Of a DNA stretch of 64,000 nt, positions 13,001-25,381 are shown piece after piece. The translations under genes were made by a program, and so were the position numbers. The notes below the pieces were generated by a model. It had not been told where the DNA came from, searched no databases, and worked only from the letters and a program-made list of their open reading frames with translations. The stretch covers positions 16,083,048-16,147,047 of the forward strand of contig SSBO01000012.1 in assembly GCA_005281725.1 (NCBI GenBank), in the 5' to 3' direction. This stretch comes from Wuchereria bancrofti. Its lineage: Eukaryota; Nematoda; Chromadorea; Rhabditida; Onchocercidae. How positions within the stretch are numbered: the stretch's first letter is position 1; every line of letters begins with the position of its first letter.

Positions 13001-16000
13001 CTGACTTCTTGAAATGGCAACTTCCCAGTAAGCTCTTGCGACATAAACACCATACGTGCTACCCAGAAGAAAAGTATATCATGTCCCGTTTCCAAAAGTG
13101 TATTCGGGAAGAATTTACCCAAATCAGCAGTTTTTTCAGGCCATCCAAAAACTTCAAATGGCCACATTCCGGAAGAAAACCAAGTATCCAGAACATCTTC
13201 ATCTGTAAATCATTTTGCTGCTTGTTTAAATAAAACAAACAACAATTTATTCGATATATAAGAACGATAAGGAAGAAATGATATAATACTGAAAACGAAA
13301 TATAATTTTAACACTAAATTAACCCGAAAGTGAATAAGAAAAAGAAGATTCACTTACCCATCTAAAAAATATATAAACGTGAAAACTACCTCTTTTCACA
13401 GAAACTTTCTCTTCCGAAACGTCAAACTTTCGAGCAGCTTTTTTCAATGCTTCAGCTTCATTATGTGCACTCACCCAATAATCATTGTTATCAGAAGTTC
13501 CAGCAGAAACCTTAGGGTCATCGACGGTGACGAAGTAAGCAGGTATGCGATGACCCCACCACAGCTGCCGCGATATGCACCAATCTCTAAAAAGCCACAG
13601 AGTGACTGTAAATTTATAAGAAAGTTCAGGTGGTAATTTTCGTTTTATATTCTAATACTTCATGCAGTTTAAGACATTATTAAGAGTTTTTACCAGCAAT
13701 TACGATAAAGCATCGAGGCAGAAAGGCTATTTACGGAATGGGGAACGTAAAAAGTAATTTTTGCATTCTTCCTTGCATTAAAACTAAGAAAATTAAGTGT
13801 ACCTAATATTCTTCAACCATTTTCGTCAAGTTAGAGCATGAAAATCTGGTATAATTTTTAAATGACTACTTCACAGCTTCAAAAGCTCGTTGTGCAATTT
13901 GATCACATTTTACATTACCACTGTGATTTCAAAACTGGCTCAACAATATCCTTCGGAAGACTGAAAATTTTTTGGACTTTGAAACTACTCAATTGACAAA
14001 AAGATTTTTGATGAAAACATGTCAGAATGATTGATGAAAAGATGAAAAGTTATGATCTCTAGCCCACCTGTAGGAACAACCACTGGATTATCACTTTGCC
14101 CCCTGAAAAGACTTTTTCCTTGAGCGCCTCTAAAACATCTCTTGCGTCAAACTGTTTCATGTTCTGAAGCACATAAAAAGAAAAATGAGAGCGAAAAATA
14201 TTTGAATTTCACGAATATGCTAGTAAAATGCATATATCTGATCTCTTTATTTAATTCTTAAATTTTGATTATTTGTCACTCTTTGCAAGTAAAGGATAAA
14301 AGAAAACCTTGCTCTGCTCACTCATGCTGCCATCATCTGTGAAGTAACTAATGGAGAATGGCAAATTGTGACCCACTTCATAATCGTTATGATCATGAGC
14401 AGGAGTTATTTTAACTATTCCTGAATAAAACATTTCAGTTTCAGTCAAAAAAGCGGCCGATTTTTCAATTGGCCACTTTTTCAACATCAAAATGGTAAAG
14501 ATGAGGAGTAAGGCATAAATTTTAAATAATTATTAAAAGCGTTTGATGAAAAATAGAAAAACAACAACACAGCTTTGGACTGTGATGGTTATGTTTAGGA
14601 ACTCATTCAAGACGTACTATTTTCTTAAACAATGGTTGATAAAGTTAATCCGTTCAAAAATGCAGAAAAAACTAAAACCACCTGTTGCAAATTCCATGTC
14701 AACAAACGAATCTGCTATAATTGGAAGTTTTCTTTGAAGAAATGGATGTAAGCAATTCTAGAATAAATAAGATATTTTAACAAAAAGCTATAACGCAGTC
14801 TTATTGAATACCTTGACTTAATCTCTTTCCTTGATTCTTAAACCTTTATAAATTCTCGCATATCAAGCAAACCGACACAATGAGTTCATGTAACGCAAAT
14901 CAGTGTTTAGTATTTAATCATTATTCCGTAATGTAAAAGATAAAAGAACCTTGCCAACAAAATGTTTGTTTCGGTTATCTTTTGGATGTACAGCAATAGC
15001 GGTATTACCTAACATGGTTTCAATTCGCGTAGTTGCTACCATGACTTCTTCATCTAAATGAAATAGTGCTTATGTGCAAAATAGCATCAGCTAAATTTTA
15101 AATAAAAATGAAAAAACAGTGTTTGAACTATATAGTACCTGAATTTTCGATCGGGTAAGTAAAAAATGTCAATACACCAAACTCAATTTTCCTCAAATAT
15201 CCAGGAATAGAGAGCAATGTACGTCCGTTTAACTCCACTTTATCAACGTAAATGTAATATTGAAGAAAGTGATATGATGCCAATATAACTTAAAAGATAT
15301 GAATCATTCTTTTAGCCTTTTTTTATAATGTGGCAATATACTGGTGGTAACCTTAAGTTAATAATTTACAGCTTAGAATGCAAATTACTCGCACTTCTTG
15401 TGGTCAGTGCTAGGAACATAAGGATGAGAGATGCGAAAAGTTGAAAATAATATTTCAATATCGGAAACTGCAGATCTCAAAACGCAACACCAATTCACCA
15501 GCCGATTACTTCGATATATGAGATCTTTTTCATGCATTACGATAAAGGCATGTGTTACAGCACGTGTTATTTTTGGATCCATCATGAAGCAAGCTCGATC
15601 CCAATCAACTCCTGCACCCATTTTTCGCAACTGGTTGTAAATCACTTCTCCTTTTCTGTAACAAGATGAAAAAAAAAGATAAACCTAATGTAAAGGAGGG
15701 TAAGACTTCATTCTTTAATTAGAAATTCAAAATGCATTGTGAAACAAAATATTACGAATTATTGTGAAAGACCCATGAAACATGAAAACTGATATATGTG
15801 AAATTAATAAGAAAAATAAAACGAGGAATTCATCTACACTGCTTTTTATGCAGCAATTTCACATGTAGACACCAACCGCAGTACTCTTTATAAATGGAAC
15901 AGAGAAAAAAACGCACTCATTTTTCCATTTCCACACTTCTACAAACTTCTCACGACCCAGATCATGCCTTTTTAAGCCTAGTTCACGATTCAAACGTTTT

Positions 16001-16744
16001 TCTACCACAACCTGTGTAGCAATTCCAGCATGATCACAGCATGGATTCAACAAAACTTTCATACGGTGCCTAAAAAACAGGAAAAAGTAGATTACAATCA
16101 TTTTCATATATATATATATATACATATTGGTGCGGTGCAATAAAAAATTATTAAAACCGTTTTTCAATAAAAGTTTTTGATAAAAGCGTAAAAATTACAA
16201 GCGAATGTTACCTATCACAAAAACGAAACCTAACAGGACAATATCTGTTTCATATATATTAGCATCCACAAGTCCAAAATTTTACTTAAATACTGCAAAA
16301 AAGTTCTGTCATTGAAAACAAATTCCTTTTGCAGATTACCACCTACATACAGTATCTTCTACAGAGCAGCCAAAGCATGTCCCAAATGCAATGTTCCAGT
16401 GACATTCGGTGATGGAATAACCACAGTAAAAATTCCTTTTGGATTCGGTTTACTGCAACAAATCTCTTTAACAAAAAAGTTATGATTCTGGATAAAATCT
16501 CGAAACTTTGAAAAATAACTCAAAGAGAAACATTCATTGGCGTCTATTATTAACGAAAGTACTTGGGATTATATTTCATTTGAGACTACATTACTGAGGT
16601 AAATACAGTAGTATAACCACTCAGTTCTGAGTTATTTCTATAATGAAAATTTGTCTTGTTCCATTAGCAGTGTAAGCTTTATTCTGCCATTAATCATCAA
16701 ACCTTAAGTCGCATTTATACTCAGGTTGAAAAAAGCCTGATTTC
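10040..16744 (-). pseudogene. VARS: Valyl-tRNA synthetase, degenerate copy (contig C1); 5' end cut by the contig edge
   Basis: Cytosolic valyl-tRNA synthetase charges tRNA-Val. The 3' half reads well: [13 protein letters not shown] (about 13.55 kb), the [11 protein letters not shown] exon (about 13.2-13.0 kb), [15 protein letters not shown] (KMSKS motif, about 12.7 kb), the anticodon-binding exons (12.3-11.2 kb) and a C-terminal coiled coil ending at TGA 10042-10040. The 5' half is broken. One base is lost just after the HLGH (HIGH) motif near 16376, giving an early TAG. GKT is lost and NPGCDHAG has become NPCCDHAG near 16.0 kb. The donor after SDIE at about 15.45 kb is lost (GTATT became ATATT), and the acceptor expected near 15.25 kb reads AC. 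Single-base indels sit near 14.12 kb (before LFRGQSDNP) and 13.90 kb (in QWYVKC). The exon before [11 protein letters not shown] is truncated. Each lesion alone would abolish the product. Consensus error is possible, but the HIGH-motif frameshift is repeated in contig C3. Confidence 0.8.
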
Positions 16745-18200
16745 NTTGAAGGAAGTGATATGATGCCAATATAACTTAAAAGACATGAATCATTCTTTTA
16801 GCCTTTTTTTATAATGTGGCAATATACTGGTGGTAACCTTAAGTTAATAATTTACAGCTTAAAATGCAAATTACTCTCACTTCTTGTGGTCAGTGCTAGG
16901 AACATAAGGATGAGAGATGCGAAAAGTTGAAAATAATACTTCAATATCGGAAATTGCAGATCTCAAAACGCAACACCAATTCACCAGCCGATTACTTCGA
17001 TATATGACACCTTTTTCATGCATTACGATAAAGGCATGTGTTACAGCACGTGTTATTTTTGGATCCATCATGAAACAAGCTCGATCCCAATCAACTCCTG
17101 CACCCATTTTTCGCAACTGGTTGTAAATCACTTCTCCTTTTCTGTAACAAGATGAAAAAAAAAGATAAACCTAATGTAAAGGAGGGTAAGACTTCATTCT
17201 TTAATTAGAAATTCAAAATGCATTGTGAAACAAAATATTACGAATTATTGTGAAAGACCCATGAAACATGAAAACTGATATATGTGAAATTAATAAGAAA
17301 AATAAAACGAGGAATTCATCTACACTGCTTTTTATGCAGCAATTTCACATGTAGACACCAACCGCAGTACTCTTTATAAATGGAACAGAGAAAAAAACGC
17401 ACTCATTTTTCCATTTCCACACTTCTTCTACAAACTTCTCACGACCCAGATCATGCCTTGTTAAACCCAATTCACGTTTCAAACGTTTTTCTACCACAAC
17501 CTGCGTAGCAATTCCAGCATGATCACAGCCTGGATTGAACAAAACTGTCTTGCCTTTCATACGGTGCCTAAAAAACAGGAAAAGGTAGATTCCAATCATT
17601 TTCATATATATATATAGGTGCAGTAAAAAAATTATTAAAACCGGGTTTTCTTAATAAAAGCGCAAAAATTACAAGCGAATGTTACCTACCACAAAAACGA
17701 AACCTAACACAACAATATCTGTTTCATATGTATTAGCACCCACAAGTCCGAGATCTTACTTAAATATTGCAAAAAAGTTCTGTCATTGAAAATAAATTCC
17801 TTTTGCAGATTACCATCTACATACAGCATCTTCTACAGAAGTAGCCAAAGCATGTCCCAAATGCAATGTTCCGGTGACATTTGGTGGTGGAATAACCACG
17901 GTAAAAATTCCTTTCGGATTCGGCTTACTGCAAGAAATCTCTTTAACAAAAAAGTTGTAATTCTGAACAAAATCTCAAGACTTTGAAAAATAACTCAAAG
18001 AGAAACACTCATTAGTATTTGGGATTATATTTCACTTGAGACTGCATTACTGAGATATATACAGCATAGTACAACCACTCAGTTCTGAATAATTTCTACA
18101 ATGAAATTTCATTTTATTCCATCAGCAATGTAAGCTTTATTCTATCATTAATCATCAAACCTTAAGTCACGTTTATACTCAGGTCGAAAAAAGCCTGATT
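15260..18200. repeat. Direct duplication: C1 end (15260-16744) versus C2 start (16746-about 18200)
   Basis: The two segments align from their first base at an offset of 1,486. They stay collinear to at least 15859/17345 and then diverge by small indels through two valyl-tRNA synthetase exons. Introns and exons are equally affected, so this is a genomic copy, not retroposition. It straddles the N at 16745, pointing to unmerged alternative copies in the assembly. Confidence 0.9.
16745..16745. other. Scaffold join (single N) between contigs C1 and C2
   Basis: One ambiguous base. C1's text stops inside a valyl-tRNA synthetase exon (at GCCTGATTTC), and the next base restarts about 1.5 kb earlier in the same gene. 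Confidence 0.95.
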
Positions 18201-18616
18201 TCTGCCACCATTCATACCAAGCTGCTTCCACATATCTTGGACTATAAGCATTTGGCAAATCAATAACAGTGTTCTTCTTCTCTCCAGGTTTCGTATTAGC
18301 AGTGTATTCACAAACCTCTCTCTTCTTTGTTTCCACTGTCTGAAAACGTTGTTGAAGAATCGAAAGACAAACATCGAAATTAAAATAGACGGGAAAGTTT
18401 CGGAATCAAAGAGAAAAACTATAAATGCATTCAATGGAGCCCTACCAATTGTTTGGTTTGACATGCTTGCACTCCCATTTTCTTCACTTTCTCATGAAAT
18501 TTTGCTAGCTTCGCTGCTTTCGCTGCCTCCTTCTTCAGCTCCTTCGCTGCTTTTGGCTTCACCGATGCCACATCACTATTGACTTGAATGGTTCTAGTTT
18601 CAATAACATTCGACAT
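16940..18616 (-). CDS. VARS: Valyl-tRNA synthetase, intact 5' five exons (contig C2, partial gene)
   Basis: Exons 18616-18446, 18339-18161, 17927-17814, 17567-17403 and 17141-16940 join in phase with GT-AG introns to give about 278 residues. The N-terminus is a Lys/Ala-rich extension typical of eukaryotic cytosolic Val[21 protein letters not shown] opens the catalytic core. [16 protein letters not shown] contains the HIGH signature as [21 protein letters not shown] and [19 protein letters not shown] follow as in animal enzymes. The frame ends at a proper GTATT donor where C2 ends; the editing domain and remaining catalytic exons are not present on C2. Every site broken in the C1/C3 version is intact here, so this looks like the working copy. 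ATG 18616 lies 11 nt behind an acceptor-like TTATAG, a possible trans-splice site. Confidence 0.9.
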
Positions 18617-19699
18617 TAACCTCAACTATAAGTGGAAATACTTTACACCCCAGCAGGTTTGAACTCAATCTGCGGATATCAATTGTGACATTTATAAAGA
18701 GACCAAAATATTGACACCCAATGCAAAATCTATTAAGTAACTCCATATTTAAGTGGCAATTATAAGTAAACGTTCAGCACAACGAATTTCCATAGCAAAT
18801 ATTTAGTACACATCAAAGAAAAACAGCAAATGACTCTATAAACTACCAAAAAGAACACTAAAAAAATATATTAAAAAAATCAAGAAGAAACTTCGGCAAC
18901 TCCAAAGCCTAAACATCTGCGTCATGCTTTTGCGAAGATGCAATTCAATATAATTTTTGATTAAGGCCAGATCGAGAAAGCCATTAGAATAAAGTTTGAA
19001 TAAAAATACCCGTCAAACAAATGCGAAAAATACATCTGGCTGATTATTGGAAACCAAAGGTACAACTAAAAACAAAATCCGCTAAATTTTATTGTATGAA
19101 GTGGATATAAAATAATAATATATCAATACGAAAAAAATAACTAACAGACACATTTTCAGAACAAATAATGGAGAACATTTCCATTTGCACCAAAACATTT
19201 ATGAATTACGTCCGGAAGTAATCGCACAATATCTACTTCACATTGCCTCAAACTTTAGAGTATCTCTTCTCTTAATTTGAATCTGGACTAAACATGCCCT
19301 TTATTAAATGGGCCCCAACACGATAAATCGTTTCCCACAGCAAAACAAAGTTAATATATTACGACTAGGTTAAATAAAAAGCACGAAAAAAATCATTTAT
19401 AAACAAAGCAAAGAAAATAAATTAAAACTATTTCTCGGGAAATAATGCTGCAAATCGCTCATGATCAGATGAACTTTAATGATCTCTCATAATAATTCAC
19501 CAGTTTCTGAAATTACATCACTGTAATTTGATTCACTGCAACTGCTTATAAAAATGATAGAATTAGGGTCTTAGATCTATTGTTTGATTTGTTTCACAAA
19601 CAGGCTTACTAAATTTGCATAGTTCATCAAACATATGGTTCTACAACTTATCAAAACGACAAAGACAATATCTAGGACTTAATGTAGCAAATAATAAGT
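18617..19699. other. Spacer between HP1-like gene and valyl-tRNA synthetase
   Basis: About 1.1 kb of AT-rich sequence with no supported exon. If the minus-strand genes form an operon, this is the intercistronic region. Confidence 0.5.
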
Positions 19700-22375
19700 C
19701 TACCAAAAAACATATATTCCGTCAATATCGACTTTCAAAAGATGCATAAAAATTACTTTTGGACATTTGCTGACCAACACTCGAGTTGATATAAGATCAT
19801 GGTGTCCGTTCTCAAAACGCACTACTGCCAGGATTTCATTATGTTCCTTTTTAACACCAAGAATGCAGTCAACCTTAGTACGTTTTGACGCAACTTCTTC
19901 ACTGTCATTATCGCTACTTTCTGAAGCTTATCGAAAAGCAGAATTCAGTATTTAATAACCAACCATAGAATGCATTTAGGAGAAACTTTAGAAATATTAA
20001 CCTTCTGAAAATAGTTCCTCTTTGACTTCATTCATTTTCCTTTTTATGGATTTTGATAGTTTTTCCCCATCATCATTTGAACCACTTTCCTGAAGATTCA
20101 TAGTTTCTGAGAAACAAGGAAGGAGAAGAGATGGAATAATAAACAAAATAAATAGCACTTAACCGCGTTACAAAAAATAAAAATAACCTCTTTTATTGGT
20201 CTACTTCGTAGCGGATATTTCGTCGTATTTTTCTTCTGACTTTCCTCATATTCACGAATTGCATCAGGAGCGGATTCCTTACATATATTTACTCAATAAA
20301 AATTTTATAAAAAATTATGTTTTTTTAATGTTTCAAATTTTTAGCAGCAAGTCAAATGAATGTTCATCCTTTGGGTTAATATAAAAAATCTTCCTAGGAT
20401 GCTGGAGTATTACCAATAATGTAGAGGTGTGAATCAATTTAACAAATGTGATAAATGAAATTTAACTGCAAATGTGCATATGAGAAATGAATGCATGGGT
20501 TAAATTAAGAAACATACACAATTTTCTGCAGATTCCCATGTATTCTCGCTTTCATTGTCATATCCTGCCCATTTGATCAAATATTCGATTCTTTTCTTTC
20601 GTCGATTATACCGTTTATCAAGAATTTTTTCCACCACATATTCGTCATCTTCGCTTTCCCTGTCTTTCTCAACACCACTGTCCACACCAACAGCACCACT
20701 ATTATTTTCTGAATTGCCGTTTTTCTCATCATTATCTGTCACCGTAATTCCCTCTTCATTTTCGTCACTGTCATCACCATGATTCTGCAATTTCTCCAAA
20801 AATTGAGTGGGCAAAGGAAAATCTGCGAGTGTTTTAATGTAAAGCAAATATTATGGTCAGTCAAAAAAAAAAAAAAAAAATGCATGCACCAGCAATTTAT
20901 TTGAACTATATATTTTACAATTCAGTACCTTATCATGCGATCGGTTAAACAGTATTTACAACATTCTATCTTTTGTAATATCATACATTTGCTAACTCGA
21001 CTTGTTTGAACAAAAGTCAAGATAATAATAAACATACTTTCTCTTCCTTATTCATTGTTGTTGAAATCGCTTCCGCTTTCTTAGAAACATCAGAAATTTT
21101 CAGTTTATGCTGTTCTATCTCGTTGTCATTCCCTATAGTCTAAAACACAATAATGAAGCAGCTGCTCTCATTTATAACCTTTCGAGTTCCTAAATAAAAT
21201 TTTAAGCTGAATCTTAGAATTAATATGCAAAGGTGGACTTAATAATGAATATGTGCAAAGTAATAAGAACTTGAGTGTCAAAAAAAACCACTACAGTAGA
21301 AAATGCACTTAAAGGGAATCCGATAACAAAAAAAGAGAATCAAGCAATTGCAAGCTGAGTTTTCAATCCATATAACAAGTTCCAGAATTTGGAGAATTTC
21401 AAGGATGAAGGAATTTTCGATTTACACACCTACTAGAAAGTAAAACAGCGTATAACAAAAAAATGATCTACTGAGGTCTTAATGTTTACTGGTCCTCAAC
21501 TGTTAAGTATAAACTACAAAAAAAAAAAAAAAAAACTACAGTGTAATTGAATGGCAAAAGAAACCTCGTTGCTGTTATCGCTCGATTCACAACCATTACC
21601 AACAACAGCGCTTGCACTGTTAGTAATTCTGCCTTCTAAAGTTCAGTTATTAGTATCACTAGTCTTAATGAGATACTGTCTCAAAATAAATGCACAGTCT
21701 TACCTAAACAGTCTGCAGCACAACATATGATAAAAAGATAGTAGTAAAAAGTATCAGTTTAAAAGCAAAGGAAAGTAGACACTACATTAAAGATGAGGAT
21801 AAAAGAAAATATCTATTTTCTTTATGGCAAGCTTTCAACAAAACCAATAAGTAACCTTTCAACAAAACGACTACTGGTTGTTAATGAGTGACGATTATTT
21901 TGATAGACAATAAATCATTTCACAAAACAGAAAAACATGCAGCAATGTTTCTTAATGTTTCTTACATCCCTGGTTTCTGACTTTATTAAAAAAGAGGAAA
22001 CTGCATAATCAACTGTAATTTCACAACAAAATTATCTACCATTTCAGCTTACTGTATGAAACTTCATATCATGTAGTGCAAAGGAAAATGAGAAGGGTAT
22101 GTCATTACGGAAGTAATGGTGAACAAGAACAATACATTATATAGAGATGTGTGCAGCTAAAATTTAGTTTTTTGTTCCAAAAGAGAAACTTAGTTATTAA
22201 TTAATAATGCAGATAACCAACCTTCACTCGAGCAAGCTTCAAGAAAATACTCTGCTTGCACAGCACGATCCGATTCCAGTAACTCAACCAGCAAATTTCC
22301 AGGCGCAACAACAGTTTGATTCGTTAACCGTAAATCATTAGCACCATCGTCTTTTTCAACCCCTACTTTCGTCAT
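19700..22375 (-). CDS. HP1-like protein: chromodomain plus chromoshadow-like domain (contig C2, intact)
   Basis: HP1-family proteins bind methylated histone H3 through the chromodomain and dimerise through the chromoshadow domain to build silent chromatin. Exons 22375-22222, 21635-21565, 21139-21038, 20784-20518, 20277-20188, 20089-20002 and 19920-19700 join in phase to about 330 residues. Residues about 1-130 are a polar extension of unknown role. An acidic Ser/Asp/Glu stretch follows, then the chromodomain at about residues 166-220 ([48 protein letters not shown]), with the aromatic-cage Tyr, Trp and Trp/Asp positions in place. A Lys-rich hinge leads to a chromoshadow-like block ([35 protein letters not shown]) at the C-terminus. 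The usual FYEERL-W end of that domain is not seen, so the dimer face may be unusual. It lies upstream of valyl-tRNA synthetase on the same strand. Confidence 0.82.
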
Positions 22376-22555
22376 ATTCACTAAACAAATAATAGAATTA
22401 TGTGTCATCATATGCTAACGATTAACCGATTGACAACTATTCAAATCATAAAACTGCATTTTGATTTTGGACGATAAAATGTAACGTGAAATGAACATAC
22501 AGAACAGATTACTATGCTACTGAAATATGGAAAGGAGATTACTGCCTAAAGATTT

Positions 22556-23106
22556 TACATTTTCTCAATAGTCGAACAGTACTCTCCACCCGAATCTTAT
22601 TCATATCCCACATGCCTGTAAGCATTTACATAGGTCGCGTCCTCTGCTATTAATAAAGAAGAAAAAAGGGAGAAACAATATACTGAGAAATATCACTAAT
22701 GACCAATAACTTACCGAGCACTGAATTTCATGACTGCTCGGGAGTCTATACATACAGTTCAAACTTTCTTCCCCATAATTATAAAAGACACTATTGGGGA
22801 AACTATACCAGAACCTCCAAACCAACATTCCTCGAAATGATATTGGAGAGAATTTGTAAACAAACAGAAAACCCTATATCAGGAGTTCCTTCTTTCCCAC
22901 CAACCTAAAATCCGTCAAACCGTTCACAATGGCAAATACATAACCACTGTCGAGCAGATTCGCAAAACCGTGATAGGAACCAACAGAGAACGTACGTAAC
23001 AATCCGGGTGACCTGCCCACCCGTCACACTTATTCTTCCAGGTAATATACGCAATCTGCCATTACCAACCTGGTCCACTTGCTTATCGACTACAGCAAAT
23101 TAGGAT
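22556..23106. other. 551-bp segment present in C2 and absent from the C3 copy
   Basis: C2 and C3 align on both sides (CCTAAAGATTT ... GGTTGGTGGAAC), but C3 joins them directly near 28733. The extra C2 segment is visibly less AT-rich than its surroundings. I see no transposase, clear terminal repeats or target-site duplication. It may be an insertion in C2 or a deletion in C3. It lies in the divergent intergenic region between the HP1-like gene and rpl-35. Confidence 0.75.
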
Positions 23107-23408
23107 GGTTGGTGGAACAGAATTTTCATCCCTTGTGCCACACTGCTGGTTTGCTGTTGATAGGGTCGACAGAAGTTGAGGGAGCTGAGGTCGCTTTGGG
23201 TCGGGGTGGGAGGAAGGTTAGCTTCGTTGGTTGTGTTGTTAATTAGTTTGTCGTCTTTTTATAATTTTTAATCGAAATCAGTAATAATACTGGTGACATA
23301 TTGCCACAAGTGATACTCAATCGTTTTTGCTATGATCACCTGCCTATATTGCACGTATACAGTTTATGGTTTAATTAATAATTCGGAGATGTGGATGTAT
23401 TTGTTTTC

Positions 23409-23422
23409 AGCAGAAAGAAAGA
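23409..23422 (+). promoter_or_regulatory. Likely spliced-leader acceptor of rpl-35 (C2 copy)
   Basis: TTTGTTTTCAG ends at 23410, 12 nt before the rpl-35 ATG, with no plausible upstream coding exon. Nematode ribosomal protein genes are commonly SL1 trans-spliced. The same site occurs in C3 at 29037-29038. Confidence 0.55.
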
Positions 23423-23860
23423 ATGACCAAGGTTAAGGCCCGCGATTTAAGAGGGAAAAAGAAGGAAGAGCTAACGAAACAGCTTGATGAACAAAAGACG
23501 GAACTTGCTTCACTTCAGGTTCATTTCTTGGTTCGGTCCTATCTTGAAAGCACTAGTTCATTCCATATTCTAATTGTTTAGAACTAGCCGTTGCTACCAC
23601 TTGTTTGAAAGCGAACATTTTGATGCTGTATGTTCCAGCGCTCATTTTGTATTTTGATTGTTATTACATAGTGAAGGTATTTGTTACACTTCAAGTTCGT
23701 TTCTTAGTTCGACCCTCATTGTTGTTTGTTGCAGGTATCAAAAGTAGTCGGTGGAGGCGCTTCGAAACTTTCAAAGATCCGTACTGTCCGTAAGAACATT
23801 GCCCGCATTTTGACAGTCATCAATCAAACACAGAAGCAAGAACTGAGGAAGTTCTATAAG
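23423..23860 (+). CDS. rpl-35: 60S ribosomal protein L35 (uL29), exons 1-2 only (cut by end of contig C2)
   Basis: uL29 sits at the polypeptide exit tunnel of the large ribosomal subunit. Exon 1 (23423-23518, 32 codons, [20 protein letters not shown]...) and exon 2 (23735-23860, 42 codons, [20 protein letters not shown]...) are in phase 0 and, as far as I can compare by eye, identical in coding sequence to the complete C3 copy. The intron between them has a few substitutions. Exon 3 would lie beyond the N at 24015. It is the only gene here transcribed away from the HP1-like gene, sharing an intergenic region of about 1 kb. Confidence 0.95.
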
Positions 23861-24014
23861 GTACTTTTAATAGCTTATATAGGCATTTTTCTTTCTTTTT
23901 GAGTCAGATATTGATGCATTCAGTTTGCAGCACATTCATCAGTTAATCTTCGTGACTGCAAGTTGTACCGCCTGATTCAATAGAAAACATGCCAGAGCCT
24001 TAGTTTCATAGGTT

Positions 24015-24015
24015 N
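24015..24015. other. Scaffold join (single N) between contigs C2 and C3
   Basis: C2 stops inside rpl-35 intron 2. C3 restarts in the valyl-tRNA synthetase region, repeating C1 15723-16744 with no net indel and then re-covering the C2 interval up to about 29642. Confidence 0.95.
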
Positions 24016-25037
24016 AAATTCAAAATGCATTGTGAAACAAAATATTACGAATTATTGTGAAAGACCCATGAAACATGAAAACTGATATATGTGAAATTAA
24101 TAAGAAAAATAAAACGAGGAATTCATCTACACTGCTTTTTATGCAGCAATTTCACATGTAGACACCAACCGCAGTACTCTTTATAAATGGAATAGAGAAA
24201 AAAACGCACTCATTTTCCCATTTCCACACTTCTACAAACTTCTCACGACCCAGATCATGCCTTTTTAAGCCTAGTTCACGATTCAAACGTTTTTCTACCA
24301 CAACCTGTGTAGCAATTCCAGCATGATCACAGCATGGATTCAACAAAACTTTCATACGGTGCCTAAAAAACAGGAAAAAGTAGATTACAATCATTTTCAT
24401 ATATATATATATATACATATTGGTGCGGTGCAATAAAAAATTATTAAAACCGTTTTTCAATAAAAGTTTTTGATAAAAGCGTAAAAATTACAAGCGAATG
24501 TTACCTATCACAAAAACGAAACCTAACAGGACAATATCTGTTTCATATATATTAGCATCCACAAGTCCAAAATTTTACTTAAATACTGCAAAAAAGTTCT
24601 GTCATTGAAAACAAATTCCTTTTGCAGATTACCACCTACATACAGTATCTTCTACAGAGCAGCCAAAGCATGTCCCAAATGCAATGTTCCAGTGACATTC
24701 GGTGATGGAATAACCACAGTAAAAATTCCTTTTGGATTCGGTTTACTGCAACAAATCTCTTTAACAAAAAAGTTATGATTCTGGATAAAATCTCGAAACT
24801 TTGAAAAATAACTCAAAGAGAAACATTCATTGGCGTCTATTATTAACGAAAGTACTTGGGATTATATTTCATTTGAGACTACATTACTGAGGTAAATACA
24901 GTAGTATAACCACTCAGTTCTGAGTTATTTCTATAATGAAAATTTGTCTTGTTCCATTAGCAGTGTAAGCTTTATTCTGCCATTAATCATCAAACCTTAA
25001 GTCGCATTTATACTCAGGTTGAAAAAAGCCTGATTTC
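24016..25037. repeat. Near-identical repeat of C1 15723-16744
   Basis: A constant offset of 8,293 holds across all 1,022 bp. I see only a couple of substitutions (for example in the GGAACAG/GGAATAG and TTTTTCC/TTTTCCC stretches). This is a simple unmerged overlap between the end of C1 and the start of C3. Confidence 0.93.
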
Positions 25038-25381
25038 TGCCACCATTCATACCAAGCTGCTTCCACATATTTTGGACTATAAGCATTTGGCAAATCAATA
25101 ATGTATTAGTGTATTCACAAACCTCCCTCTTCCTTGTCTGAAAACGTTGTTGAAGAATCGAAAGATAGAGATCGAAATTAAAATAAATGGGAAAGTTCCA
25201 AAATCAAGGAGAAAAACTATAAATACATTCAATGGAGCCCTACCATTTGTCTTGGTTGACATGCTTGCACTTCCGTTTTCTTCACTTTCGCTGCCCCCTT
25301 CAGCTCCTTCGCTGTCTTTGACTTCGCCGATGCCAGATCACTATTGACTTGAATAGTTCTAGTTTCAATAACATTCGACAT
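24016..25381 (-). pseudogene. VARS: Valyl-tRNA synthetase 5' exons, degenerate copy (contig C3)
   Basis: This is the continuation of the broken C1 copy. It carries the same frameshift after HLGH (near 24655-24670) and the same NPCCDHAG and missing-GKT changes. The exon corresponding to C2 18339-18161 has lost internal sequence (AATAATGTATTAGTGTATT in place of a longer stretch). The first exon, starting at ATG 25381, has lost most of the Ala/Lys repeat present in C2. With C1 10040-16744 it describes one non-functional gene whose open counterpart is C2 16940-18616. Confidence 0.85.

Noticed and set aside
20555..20782. Plus-strand Ser/Leu/Phe-rich open frame
   Set aside because: Mirror of the acidic Glu/Asp stretch before the intact chromodomain on the minus strand.
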